Translations under genes and position numbers: made by a program
Shown: piece by piece, positions 37,569 to 49,782 of the stretch
Layout of the letters: each line of letters opens with the position of its first letter
Position numbering within the stretch: position 1 is the stretch's first letter
Source of the DNA: Epiperipatus broadwayi
Lineage: Eukaryota > Onychophora > Udeonychophora > Euonychophora > Peripatidae
Direction of reading: 5' to 3'
Assembly: GCA_028023455.1 (NCBI GenBank)
Contig: JAQFVV010012434.1
Span: 4,926,264-4,990,263, forward strand
DNA: 64,000 bases
The notes under the pieces: generated by a model
Told to the model about the DNA's origin: nothing
Databases searched by the model: none
The model's input: only the letters and a program-made list of their open reading frames with translations

Positions 37569-37579
37569 TTTCTCTCTAT

Positions 37580-38010
37580 TACTATTTTAATTACATGCCA
37601 GGTTCATCACCCCGGTTTCCAGTGGTCCACTGCATGACCCACCCGATAGACCTTTGCCCCTCCTTATTATCATATTGAACGATATTGTTTTATAATATCC
37701 CAATGTTAGATAAATTCTTCAACCTCGATTTATAAACTATGACTTTATATATATACACAGGACATACCTCAATGCTATTTTCCCCCTTGACCACTCGAGA
37801 ACTTTTCTATCTGTATATTCACACCGCCAAATATGCCCCTCTACTATATTACCAATATGTATTCAAACTCTTTCTGATTTATAACAAACTATCGCTTTTA
37901 TTTTTCCCTTTTTTTTTTTTTTTTAAAAAAAAATCTCCAACTCTCATTTGTACGCTCTTTTTACGTTACGTTAGGATGCCCTTTTAAATGCCCGTTCTGT
38001 AACATTCACA
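37580..38010 (-). other. Leader between 5' LTR and gag
   Basis: About 430 bp lies between the primer-binding site and the gag start. It has a homopolymer T/A run at 37908-37930. The 82-codon plus-strand frame here is antisense to the element and not protein-like. Confidence 0.6.
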
Positions 38011-38011
38011 G

Positions 38012-38031
38012 CCCCGTTAGTTGGGACGCCA
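38012..38031 (-). promoter_or_regulatory. Primer-binding site of the LTR element
   Basis: On the minus strand TGGCGTCCCAACTAACGGGG starts one base inside the 5' LTR. TGG is the complement of a tRNA CCA end, and the rest is the region expected to pair with a tRNA 3' end. The identity of the tRNA is not determined. It supports the element orientation. Confidence 0.65.
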
Positions 38032-38032
38032 T

Positions 38033-39582
38033 TATAATACCACCCTTTATTTTTTATAATTGCCATTTGTATGCTTCCACTCGTAGCTTCGAGTGAGGAT
38101 ATTTGTGAGCATGGTCTGATTCCATCTCACGCACCAATCTTACACATGGGTAAGAATTATCTCGTCGAAAACGTAAATAAGGGTTCGGTATATATGTATA
38201 TACCTCTATTTATGGTAGCGCATCTGTACCAGCTCAATCTCAGGGTTTGGGGACTATAGTCTAACTAGAGAACAAAGCTAAACACTACCCAACTAAGTCT
38301 TATGTGTCTATCTATTCTGTCCGATAATTTATCCGTTATAAATCTAATAACCCAACCCGAATGTTATCATACCATTTACTCTATTTATTACCATACTAAA
38401 TACCGATAAAATCTCATTTATCGACGCATATAACTATCAATATTCAAGCGCACAGCCCATTTACCCTGATACACACATATATAATTCATATATGCATCAA
38501 AATAGTGCAATTATACATCAGAGCTGTTTATTTAAAGTTGTTATTTTATTATAGGAATTAATATTGAGGTAACACTAGTTTCTTTACCAAGATGCATTCA
38601 TTGAACATATATTTAGTGTAAACGTCAATTACCTTAAGTACCGTCGACCGTTCACATGGTCAAAGACAAGTCCACATTTATAATTCTCCATGAATACTGG
38701 TCTGGTTGATATAACGGATGGCAAGGATTTCCCATGTGGTATATCGAATAGCTTATTCCGGAGGTGGAGTAGATGATTCACTCACTTTATGAAAGAGTCC
38801 CATTTCCTAGATCTTTCGTCACCATTACACTTGATGAACAAGAACTCTTTTGTATAGCGAAATTCGTAGGTCCACTTCAGATGGATTCCACGACAACTGT
38901 CCACTGGATCGGTTAACGAAACTACTGCTATTGAATTACCCTGACATTTTGGGTGAGAAATATTAATAAACTTCTTAAGAAAATTTTATACGTCCACACA
39001 CTCTGTAGTCCAAGCCGCATTTTTTTTCTTTCTTTTCTTTTTTTCACTCTCGAGCCCACAAAAAGTTCTTTTGTTTTCACTCTTTAACTTTGTAAAATTT
39101 TCTTCCAATATCCCTACGCCACTGTCCCGTTCTTCTATTGTTTTCCAAAGATACCCACCTGACCCGTTTTCGGACTTCTTGACGCCAGTTATTACTAAAC
39201 TGCCTACAGCAACTGATTTATTTCTATTTCTATCTTCATATGTTCAAAAGATTAATTAGCAAAAGAAAACACGTGTTACCGACAACATTATTAACCAGAT
39301 TTAAAGAATTTTTAATGGATAAAATATATACGAATAATCAATTACAACTTATACAGCTCTGTATATAATCTCTTGTAACCATCACCGTTAATACATACAC
39401 ACATTTTATACTCACATATACAAATATATTTATATAAGCATACCCACCTAACATTCACACTCTTTGTAACAGGGTTCAAATGACTATTTACATATATATC
39501 TTTTCGTATATAGTCGCTCAACATTAACACTCACAATTAGTAATATATTACATACGCTTGTATTCGAACCCCATTTGTTACA
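38033..39582 (-). repeat. 5' LTR (right copy)
   Basis: This is the upstream LTR in the minus orientation, starting at 39582 with TGTAACAAATGGGG. It carries a 17-bp insertion (around 39515-39531, gctcaacattaacactc) relative to the other LTR, and otherwise matches it closely. It is expected to hold the promoter, but no clear TATA/initiator arrangement can be singled out in this AT-rich sequence. Confidence 0.9.
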
Positions 39583-40012
39583 ATATATATCCTGTTACAT
39601 ATCACCGAACTTATAAAAAAAATGATTTAAAAAAAAGATATTAGTTAGGGTTTGTACTAATTGCTAACAGTAATATGTTAAAGATCTTTTTTTTTTTACA
39701 CACGATATTCAAACTATAACTTTGTGTTAATATAAAAAAAAATGTATACTTATTTCAGAAAAAATATTACTGGCTTAATTTTCAAGGTATTTGTATTTTT
39801 TAAGTTACTAAATCATTCCTTTTCTTTTTCAAATATTAAAGTTATTTGACGATCATATTTATACCTGACAGTCACATCTTATCCTAACCTATTCCTACTA
39901 TAACTATTCTGATGTTCAGGATGTTATTCGCACTATCTTCTAAACTATTGTATTTGATCAGGGTAATCATGGTCAATTTATATCATGCCACATGCTGGGC
40001 AGCCATTTATAA
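39583..40012 (+). repeat. Tandem unit 2, right part
   Basis: The last 430 bp of unit 2 resume at the AT-repeat (atatatatcc) after the LTR element and run to the start of unit 3. It matches 32297-32727 of unit 1 closely. Confidence 0.9.
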
Positions 40013-40501
40013 TGGTCGGGGATGATGATGAAATTATCTAGTCTTACCACATCTGCCGACAGAGCACCACTAAACTACTTTGAACCTAGAAAATTTATAA
40101 AGTCGACAGATACGTGCTGTTAAGATCACGGCTGTCAGCCCTAGTCAATAGCTCAAGTAGACACAGAAACTTATATATTTAGTAAAATATATTTTTAATA
40201 ATAAATAATAATAAAGGTAATCACTGTCAGTATTAATAACACAAAAAAAAGATTTTATTTATGTATATAATTAATAACGCACAAACTTTTAAAAAAATAA
40301 TTTTTATAACACAGGAAGAAATTTGTTTTATTCTGTTTCATTAGTTATTATTTTACTTGTTTTTAACTTTATTTTTAATCTTTAGAATGTTGAGTATAAA
40401 TGAGCTACCTAGACGCACTCACAAATTTTCAAATCACTTGACTCAAGACTAAAAATCCGCACCCACACCAATACTCGTTTCCAGATATATATCAGCAACC
40501 A

Positions 40502-40765
40502 ATGCAATGTGAACATGTTAGCATAGAATCACATCGGCAGGAATGTGCGTCTGAACAGCATGATATTATTGGAGAAGACATGGCCTTCATCCCGCAGGAA
40601 TGTGCATCTGTCAGGCAAAGGAAACATGCATATAAAACAATAAAGGGAAACACTACGTATGGATGGGAGAGCGGTGTTATCTTGCTGGCTTATCATCCAA
40701 AATCCATAGAGCTGGAATGGGTCAATGGCACAGGAAATACGTCTGCGTCCATTTCAACGGTATGA
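40502..40765 (+). CDS. Tandem-unit ORF a, copy 3
   Basis: An 87-residue frame collinear with copy 2 (MQCEHVSIESHRQECASEQ...). Replacements relative to copy 2 are scattered and include Arg to His and Arg to Gln at CG dinucleotides, suggesting mutation decay rather than selection. The family is not recognised. Confidence 0.35.
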   Translation: MQCEHVSIESHRQECASEQHDIIGEDMAFIPQECASVRQRKHAYKTIKGNTTYGWESGVILLAYHPKSIELEWVNGTGNTSASISTV

Positions 40766-41430
40766 CTACCTCTTTGGAATCATGCATTCAGTTGGACTCA
40801 TCGTCCTAGGTGCTAACACACTTCACATTACATTGATATAAACATCCATATATCTCTCCACCAGCATTGACACATCTACAAACAAATAGTCCGAAATTAA
40901 AACCCCTTTAAACTAGCATATATTTAAACTAGTCTAGCAGCCATCTATACTCAACTAACATTTAAATCATTTTATTAATTTAATAAAAATAAAATATTTA
41001 GTTTACAGTTTCAAAATCATTTTAAAATGATACATTATATTTAACTTATTATTTTTTTTCACAAATACTATTTTAACCTATTTTTAAAATTTAATAATGC
41101 ATAAATAACGATATACGTTTCTATTTTTAAATTTAAGTTTGCAATCGCAAACCCCAGCCCTATTACAAACAGATATTAATTAAGCATGAATAAAAATATA
41201 AAAAAAATACAATATATATATTTTTTTAAGAGATTACATTTAAGACTTTAAATAAGAGTTTATAGAAATAAAGTTCAGATTTGCTTGAGAGAGAAAGTCT
41301 ATTATTCATTTAAAGACAGATAAAGTTCTAAGATTTTAAATTTAACAATTTATATTTCATTTTATCTTTTATAAATTATACTTTCCTTTATCCGTGCTCA
41401 TTCCTTTGCGATGAAAATCTATGAAGACTT

Positions 41431-41625
41431 ATGATGATGTATGAAGCATTTATGCTGGTTTCTGAAGACAGGATCCGTGGTTCGATCCTGGGATCCGTGG
41501 AGATGAAAGTTGCCTTCGGCCGTCCGTACCGAAGGAAGCACGATGAAGCTGATTACATCTTGGGTGACAGTGATAATAGTTTTTTAAATTTTTATTTCTA
41601 CTTTCAGCAAATACAATTGAATTAA
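41431..41625 (+). CDS. Tandem-unit ORF b, copy 3
   Basis: A 64-residue frame collinear with copy 2 (MMMYEAFMLVSEDRIRGSIL..., AFGRPYRRKHDEADYILGD). The same GC-rich island is present. Replacements such as G-I-C to R-I-R are not conservative. Function unknown. Confidence 0.3.
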   Translation: MMMYEAFMLVSEDRIRGSILGSVEMKVAFGRPYRRKHDEADYILGDSDNSFLNFYFYFQQIQLN

Positions 41626-42159
41626 AATTTTAATTTTCTAATTCTCCAACTCCCCAACTAACTATTCCCTTTGGATTTTTCTTTTTATAGTCATCGGGCA
41701 CGTTATCTCTGGAATGCATGGATTCATCAAACATATTTTATTATTTATATTTTATTGGTTAATTCAGTTTGTGGCAAGTAGATTTTGGGTTTATGGCTAA
41801 GTAAATTTTTCCACTGAGGTCTGTGTCCGTATCTTTGGGTGGGAACTCTTATCAATTTCGTAATCATTTCTTTAATTGTGATTTTGCCTTAAGAATCTGT
41901 TTGTAATTTTTTTATGATTAAAAAAATCTTCGCTATTATTAAAATCAAAGGCTTTTTATTATATATTTTATTTAAAGATTAGAATCTTTGCTTCAATCCT
42001 ATAATTTATTTATTTTTTAAAGCTTATTTTAATATTTAAATCAATCTAACATATTAATAAATTAATAATTCATTATTTGTACATTTTGACAGTTTGTTTT
42101 TAATTCTGTATTAAATAAAAAAAGTTACTATTAAAATTTGAATGTAATGCATATATATT

Positions 42160-45100
42160 ATACCCTTTCTCTATATCGTCTCAGGCCCCTCTGCAGTTGG
42201 ACTGCCACAATTATGCCCTATGTTGTGTAACCGCGTACTCGTCGAGCCCCCCACGTTACGCCACAATCCACCCTCTCACCCTACGTATATTTACGTGTAC
42301 ATGTGTACTCTACTTCTCCCAAAAATAAATAATATAATATAGTAACATCGCCTCACCGGGTTCTAGCTCTAATAGTTAATGAGATATTCAATTTAACACT
42401 TTACTAGCTCAGGTTTCTTAAAATTAACTTAGGTTCTGTTTTAGACTAACTCAAATAACTATTCTATAATTCATAAGACTAGAAGTGGAAATAAGGTGAC
42501 ACAGTAGATTGCATTGAGATAATATCCCATAGGATACCACCTCAATGGCATAAGAACACTATCCCCCCTTTACACTACTATTACATATAATAACTACATA
42601 GTATTCTTATGACTTTTGCAACTTCTAATCACTAAACTCATTTAACAATTAAAGTATCAATCTTTTATCGATAATAACGATAATAGTAATTATCTAGCTC
42701 AGATAAAATAATCTCAGGTTCTTAAATTTATTCAAGGTTAAATTAAAATAAAGTAGCAAAATATGATAAGGGATTTTGTGTCATAATTTACTACTCTGAG
42801 ATTAGATTAATAATAAAATAATAAGAATAATAATCACAATCTTCATTGTTTAATCTAACTAGTACGGCTTTTCTTTTATCGCAAATTTATAACCGTAATA
42901 AATTAGTTAATAATCTAATATCCTCCTTTTTTATCTTTTCCCTTACGTAATAAAATAAATTAGTAAGTGGCAGTGTTTAGATAATCTGATAAATGGAGCA
43001 AGTGGCAACTAATAGCATACAATTTAGCAAATTATTATGACAATGGATTTATGACCAATAACGTAATGCAATTTCATAATTATTCAATTACAAAACACCA
43101 ATAAACATTTAAGATTAAATATACTTCTTTATTTATATTTTGTGCAAACAATTATATACTTAGTTTAATGACTGTAAACATACCCTGTGAACTCATGTAA
43201 TGATGCAGAGAAACAAAACTCAGACACAAGTTTTAATAAACAAATTTTAGAATTTTATTAACAACAATCAAAATTAAGATAAAACAAACAAATCTATTTA
43301 CATTTATTTACAAGGGATATCCTCCTTTTTTTTAACACTACAAAAATTAAATTATACATTTTTAGATTTCTTTTATAGTCGATTAAAATTATTATACCTT
43401 TTATAAGTTATTTATTTATTTCTAATTAGGTTTATTATATTACTTAGTGTAACTATTATATAGGTAATACTATTCTTTACCTTTTAATATTAAAAATTAC
43501 AGTATTATAAGTTATATATGTGGGTAAACATCATTTATAAACATTATAAATTTATAATCAATATGGTTTTTCCTCTAAAAAAAATTATATTCTTTTGTAA
43601 CTCTATATAAGTCACTTTGCATCTTGTTCAAATATTATTACTACCTATTACGTTTGTTATCTAATGCTCGTAAACTCTAATACATTTTTTTTTATAAGCC
43701 ATACTCATGTCTAATGCCATAACACGAGTTTAATTATCACCTGTTTCATTTTCACATATACTGTAATTATCGAATGTTATTACATTCTTTAAATATGCAA
43801 TACTTATATTTTTAAATATAATCAACAATAAGAAAATGTTAAATCATTTTTTAATATTTTTGTATATTTCTACTTAGATATATTTTTATAAAGTTATAGT
43901 TCATTTCTTGAAAAATTAACATAATTCTCTGACTCCTTCCTTTCTTAGGATATCTGCATCTTTCTTTCAATAATCATAATCTACTCTTTGTTCATACTTA
44001 ATTATTCTTATTTCAAATAACAGCATGACATACATTCTAAAAATATCTATTGTTTCTTTTCAATAGACTTATCCAATAATGATGTAGTTGCAAGAAATAC
44101 AGATAAAGATAGTGAAAGATGTATAGGATATTGGGAAGATAGATAGATAACTTATCAAAATATATACTTCAAAATGTATGGAACAGTGTGGATAGGGCCG
44201 ACATTCCTTGTCTAATAACCCTGGCGATAAGTATGATGTGGCAGCTATTTATTCAGCCTTACCAAACATCTAATAAGATTCACAAGAAAGATAAAATAAC
44301 ACTGTCCATGACAACATGTGTAACAGTTGTAGGGCTTTGTTAACTATGCTGATTCCCATCTAAAACTACTTATTAATTCCATTCCCTGTAGCATCCTAGT
44401 GTTTTTAATACATCATCTTGGTTTCCGAATCTCCACGTACTACCAAGTCACTACCCAAACTATCTCTCAAGATTTTCACTGTATCCAACATCGATAAAAC
44501 TAACTACCTTTTAAAACAATAAACAGAATTCACTAATATAAAAACATTCCCTATTCTATAAGAACAATTTGCCTTACTTTATTACACTGTAGGTTCGACA
44601 TCTACGTTTTATTAAAATACCACTTAAATATCCTAATCGGAAAAATTAACAGAAAATATGACATAACCATTGGTTATATTGAACTATATTAATAACACGT
44701 TAAATGATTATCGTATGCATATTTTTAAAAAATCTAATTACATCTCATAGTGTTTTAGAGTGTTGTTTTTCAAAATGCGTCTTACAATAATTATAACAAT
44801 AAAATTTTGCATTACATTCATTCGATTCACAGCTGATCTAAATAAATAAAACATACATTATATTATTAATAACCATAAAATGTACCAAAATAATCTTTTA
44901 CCTTCCTATTAGAGTTCGTAGTAGGTTTCTTCCTCCTCGAGCATCGCAAACATACAAAATTTCCACACGCATACAATTTTATTTGAACATTCAAAATCAA
45001 AAAAAAAACATATTATTTTATATCATGTTATATTGCGAATTAATGTATTTGTTTCCCTATCGCTAACTAAACTTAATGTTTAACTTAGATTAATAAAGAA

Positions 45101-46674
45101 AATAATTTAAACCATAATCACATATTTTTCTGGCGGTAAATCTTGATTAGTCCCATAATATTTATTATTTCTTTTTTTTTTCCGAATGTTCTTCTTTCTG
45201 ATTATTAGAGTTTTAAAATAAATTAGTTCATTTAGTTAACTGTTTAGACGATCTTTAGTTTCAATGTTTAATTCAAAATTATTAAAAATATTTATTTAGT
45301 TATCCCACGAAGTTTTTAATGTTCGGGCGAATATTACCTCGGCGCGTTGATGCATCTTTATTTCTAGCAGAATTACAAGTATTTATATCATTACGGTACC
45401 AAATTGCGTTTTTCCATGGATCCAATATTTTATATTTATTTCTCTGTAAAATTTTTTTTTTTTTCTTTAGGCAAGTATTTTCCTTCGTAAATTTCACTTT
45501 TATTCATTATTATTTTATATATGACATTTTTGATCTTTAACTATTTCTAGAGTAATTGCTCAGGTCATCTTAAAGAAAGTAATTCATAAAATTCTTTTTG
45601 TCCATTTATTCTTACATGAATAATATTTATTTTTATTTTTCATTATATTCATTAACTTTGCGCACAATGTCCTTTCATTAATTTTACACGCACGAAAGCA
45701 GTTTTCATAGTTATACGCTATACCAACTATATCAATGAACAACATTAACATTTTTGAAATATTACAAAATTTATAGCTTGTTTTTAAGAATCCATCCATT
45801 TTTTATTGGAAATTCAGATTATATTTTAATAGAATCCACTGGCAGGTAACTGTGGAGTTAGTGAAACATTATTATGAGAACTTTTTTAAAATTTTATTCT
45901 TAGATTCGCTTCGAAAGATTTTAAATTGTCAGTGAGTTTCTTTCAAAGATATTTATTAAAAATTATAATAAAATTGACTAATAATTGAAGAAAGAAAAAA
46001 ATTTTAAAGAGCTTAAAATTTTACCTCTGCTCTGGAGTCAACACATTTTTGTTCTCCCCGTTTATATCATTAATTGGCGCAATTTTTATTGTCTGCCAAA
46101 ATCTATCTTTTTATTGGTCAATTCCTACTTGGATTCTATAAACAATTTCTAAAGTTTTAAAATCATGATGTAATAGACTTAAATATTAACCTATTATTAC
46201 TTTTAAATTAATTATTATCTATTACAATTTAATTACTTTTAAAATAATTTTGAAACAATAATTAATAAAATGTATGCTACTTATTTTTATTATGATGTGT
46301 GGCAATTCCATCCAGCTCTATAATATATTATTTAAATATTTTAATTATTGGTATTAATTTTAAACTAGTGCTTATACATAAAATATTCCAGACAGTCACG
46401 TAGACATTTCCGGTGTTTAGTCTAGTTTTATCTGTCTTAATAAATTTGCTACTTATATTATTTAAAATGATTATATAAAATTTTGAAAAATAATTTAGAA
46501 AAATGTAGAACTAGATACAATTCTCACCATCACAATACTTATTATTAAACATATTACATTAACCCTTTACTGCTTATTTATAATTTATAATATTAAATAC
46601 TATATAATATTAATTTTAAAATTTTTTAGTAATTGACCATTTATAACCATCATTGATCTATAGAAAAGGGCACA
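42160..46674. mobile_element. Insertion of unknown type in tandem unit 3
   Basis: The 4.5-kb sequence interrupts unit 3 at the same AT-repeat used by the LTR element in unit 2, with AT flanks on both sides. Its ends are imperfect inverted repeats: ccctttctctatatc at the left and the complement of gatctatagaaaaggg at the right. On the minus strand it begins TGTGCCC and ends GGGTATA, so an LTR-type end is also possible, but I see no long terminal direct repeat. The first 150 bp are GC-richer. Short frames, for example near 44900-45000 and 45300-45540, have no family match. There is no transposase, gag or RT. It may be a non-autonomous DNA transposon or several nested pieces. Confidence 0.5.
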
Positions 46675-46719
46675 ATATATATATATCCCATTACAATATA
46701 TATATATATATATATTAAT

Positions 46720-46994
46720 GAGGATTTGAACCCAGACTTTCATGCTTCTTACAGTCATCCATTCTATCCATTATAACTGATAAACATAACCACATACATG
46801 TGAAAAGATAAATGATATTATCTTTGTCACATGTATGAGGTCATGTGTTTCAATTATATTGATAGAGTGAATGATTGTAGGAAGCATGAAAGTCTGGGTT
46901 TTATCTTTTTCACATGTTTGTGTTTATGTTTTATCAGTTATATTGGATAGGATGAATGGCTGTAGGGAGCTTGAAAGTCTGAGTTCAAATCTTC
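46720..46994. repeat. Three copies of an 82-bp tRNA-like repeat
   Basis: The same unit occurs inverted at 46720-46812 and direct at 46826-46905 and 46906-46994. In the direct sense it runs cacatg..., ggatag(a/g)atgaatgg, gaagcatgaaagtctg and ends gttcaaatc. The last phrase is a T-arm (B box) sequence, and ataatggatag resembles an A box of the tRNA-Arg type. The inverted and third copies can pair along about 90 bp. It looks like a small tRNA-derived repeat in a local cluster. Confidence 0.6.
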
Positions 46995-47393
46995 TTTAAT
47001 TATATTTAGATTAAGTATACACATTATACTTGTATTTCATTAATATATACATATGCAAATATTATAAGTGTAACAAGATTCCTATATAGACTTAGAATAA
47101 CTTCATCTTTAATCTTAGGAGACAATGATCAAATTATAACTAGCAATTGCAAATTAAAATTTCATCAAATAATATCCCTAAATGGTGGGATTTCAGTTTT
47201 TAAATTCCATTTTTAATTATGGTTTGCCTAATTAAATTATAATAGAAGTTTATTTAGATAAATATATGAAAATGCCCTGTTGCATTTTCAATCATTTATA
47301 AAATTTGTGAAAATATTTTAGTTAAAATATCATTTTTTTTAATTTTTGTAAAAAAGTGTTTGTGTTTTTTGTACAATTATACATCCTTGTCAA

Positions 47394-47480
47394 GCGTTGT
47401 TAGCCGAGAGGTCATCACACTCACCTTACAAGCAAGTAGTTGGTTGCAGACGGGTGTGGGTTCGCGTCCCGGCCGATGCT
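47394..47480 (+). pseudogene. Tailed class II tRNA-like sequence, copy 1
   Basis: The 87-nt body has an acceptor pair (gcgttgt with cgatgc) that is mostly intact, a D-arm-like gttagccgagagg, a long variable arm and a perfect B box (gggttcgcgtccc), as in Ser/Leu tRNAs. The anticodon arm does not form a proper 7-nt loop. The sequence continues tatgacat and then an A-rich stretch, as in copies 2 and 3. This shared non-tRNA tail marks a retroposed family (a minimal SINE) rather than a working tRNA gene. Confidence 0.65.
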
Positions 47481-48062
47481 ATGACATATGAGAAAAAAAA
47501 GTATATTTTTTTTATATATTGGTTATATCTCTCAATTCTATTCTTAGTTTCACATTTTTTCTTTTAACAACAAATTTTTAAAACTATTCCGCATTCTTAA
47601 GCTGATAACCATCCAAGTCAAATGATGCTTAGAATTCTTTTTTAATCCATGACTGATCATACATTTAAATATTTAAACATTAATTATTAAATTAACTTTT
47701 TGTACAATCATTAGCTTACTGTGAATTAAAAAGTCAAAAAAATCTTAATTCTGTTTTTAATCAATTTAAATTAAGAACATCAGCATTAAATTACATCTTG
47801 GTCATTACTTTATACATATATCTATGTTTTGTTCCAAGAAATAATGTTATAAAAATATAAAATAGTGAGAAGTGTAGGTAAATCATTGTTCAATGATATA
47901 ATATTAAATGTTTCTGATTTTGCATTACCAGTTATAACATTTTCTTTCATAGCATTATCTGATAACTTTAATGAATAACCATCTATTTTCACACATTATC
48001 ATAAACTTCTTCAATTAACTGAGTCACTATCTTGAAAAAATTCTTTAAAATAATACATATGT

Positions 48063-48086
48063 TTGTTGTTGTTGTTGTTGTTGTTT
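48063..48086. repeat. (GTT)n microsatellite
   Basis: A short run of GTT triplets in AT-rich DNA. The small open frames over it on both strands are artefacts. Confidence 0.85.
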
Positions 48087-48443
48087 TTCTTTGTTCTTTA
48101 CTGACTATAAAAGCAGTGTCTATAGTGATTTTAGATTCTGAAAAACCATGTGGGTTTATTCCATACAGTAAACTTTTTGAAAATACTTTAGTAGGAAACA
48201 ACAATATTTTATAATAATCCTTGCATTCTTTTATTTCTTTTTTTATTTTATAAATTAAAACAATGTAAACATCTTTAAGCTCAATACAGAATTTAATGAG
48301 TCCATATATTTATAAAAACATTTTATTAGTTTGACCGTAAGATAATACTAACATATTTTAAATGTTTACTAAAATTCTATTTAAATGCATAGCCTTTTTT
48401 ATTTTAAAATTAAAACAGTTTTTTTTTTTTTTTAAATGTCATA

Positions 48444-48526
48444 GCATCAGCCGGGATGTGAACCCGCAACCCGGGCAACTGCCTGCAAGTGCAAGGCAGT
48501 CGCGCTGACCTCTCGACCACCAATGC
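48444..48526 (-). pseudogene. Tailed class II tRNA-like sequence, copy 2
   Basis: Minus-strand homologue of copy 3 with few differences. The acceptor gcattgg pairs with ctgatgc imperfectly, the B box is gggttcacatccc, and it is followed by tatgacattt and a run of A (T at 48421-48433 on the plus strand). It shares the 5' flank gtcttgcattgg with copy 3, so that flank belongs to the element. The central hairpin ctgcc...ggcag has an oversized loop for an anticodon arm. Confidence 0.75.
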
Positions 48527-48539
48527 AAGACAACAGTTT

Positions 48540-49780
48540 TAACCCCATTAAACTATCTGATTGTAATAAATTGATAAAATAAATAAATAAAATAATTCAA
48601 ATTTTTTGTTGCTTATGTATTCATACCAAAATTCATAAAAAGTTCAGGCACTGGAAATAATATATTGGACTTATACCTTTAGAATATTCCTTTCTGCTCT
48701 ATTCTAAATAACATAATATAATTAATGAAATGATAACCATTATCTGCTGTTATAAATTTATGTATATTATTCAAAAGTTGATTAAAATACTTCCACCATC
48801 TGTTCAATGGCCTTTATTATTCACTGGCTCAACATATCTAAAAATATTTAAAATAAGACCTACAGAGGTCCCTAGTGACGATTTTTTCAGACGCTCATTG
48901 CTAAGGTTTACAGCCTTGTTAAAACTATTAATAATCATTATTAAAAATGCCTACATCTCTTTTGAAATATTAATTCCTAATAATTATTTTGTTTTTGGTA
49001 GATGTTGAACTTACTGTGTCTTTATTTTATATTAATCTTGGCATTGCCTTATTATTCAACCAAACTAAAAATATATTTTTTAAATCATAGAACCATTCAG
49101 AAAACTAGTCAAAACTTTTTAAAATTAATCCAAGAACAAATTTTTCTTGAATCCACAACATATTATTAATGAAACTTTTACAATATGACCACTTTGAAAT
49201 TTCAAATCAGAGTTTAATGTTTAACAGGTCTTGTTACTTCTATATAATAAATAACAGATTTTTTTTATTAATGGTGTTTAAAATAAGACCTATATATAAT
49301 GTACTAATATTTTAACCTTGGAGTATAATAATCTATAATCAATCTAACAATCTATGTCTATAAGTACTTATATAATATTGACTTTATTTATATTTTGTAG
49401 TATTTTTCATTTTAAATAAACTGTTCATGATAATCAATCTATGGATTACATAAAAATTCATAATGAAAAATCATTCATATTTCAGAGAATTTGTGTTATT
49501 TTGTCTATAACTTTAAACTGTATTTATTAACACATAAATTGAACTCTGCAATAAATACTAAAACATTATCAAACAAATATGTTTTTTTTTCCTCTGGGCT
49601 TTCTGAGTAATATTATTGACACATTAATAATGATAAAATGGGCATAGATGGTTTTATACATGGGCATTTTAAATATTATTAGCCTTTTATTAACGTAACT
49701 AAAAAATTTAAGAATAAAAATACCAAGTTAGACTTTGAAATCTATTATTATGTTTCTGCAACTGCCCATCCAAGAGAATA
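48540..49780. other. AT-rich spacer
   Basis: No gene recognised. The 92-codon plus frame at 48730-49008 (MITIICCYKFMYIIQ...) is Ile/Phe-rich with no family resemblance. Confidence 0.5.
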
Positions 49781-49782
49781 TT

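Larger units (their letters stand above)
34877..39582 (-). mobile_element. LTR retrotransposon carrying gag only
   Basis: Two direct copies of a 1.55-kb sequence (34877-36438 and 38033-39582) flank a 1.6-kb centre. On the minus strand the LTR begins TGTAACAAAT and ends ...GGTGGTATTATA, which lacks the usual CA end. A primer-binding site starting TGG lies next to the right LTR, and a purine-rich tract next to the left one. The centre holds a broken gag and no protease, RT, RNase H or integrase. The LTRs differ by a few percent plus two indels. The element sits in the AT repeat of tandem unit 2 with AT-type target flanks on both sides. Gag-only LTR elements of this plan are known in plants as TR-GAG. 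It is clearly non-autonomous. Confidence 0.9.
40013..42159 (+). repeat. Tandem unit 3, left part
   Basis: This is the third copy of the unit, again interrupted at the internal AT site (gcatatatatta). It is followed by a different 4.5-kb sequence; a 20-bp remnant of the unit (atatatatatatcccattaca) reappears at 46675-46695. Confidence 0.85.

Noticed and set aside
45319-45540. Plus-strand frame inside the 4.5-kb insertion
   Set aside because: It runs into a poly-T tract and is Phe/Ile/Tyr-rich with no motif; the opposite strand is also open.
30157-46695. Tandem units read as LTRs of a larger retrotransposon (unit-spacer-unit)
   Set aside because: No TG/CA ends, primer-binding site or polypurine tract at the unit borders. 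The apparent spacer is simply the end of the unit, exposed by insertions at the AT site.
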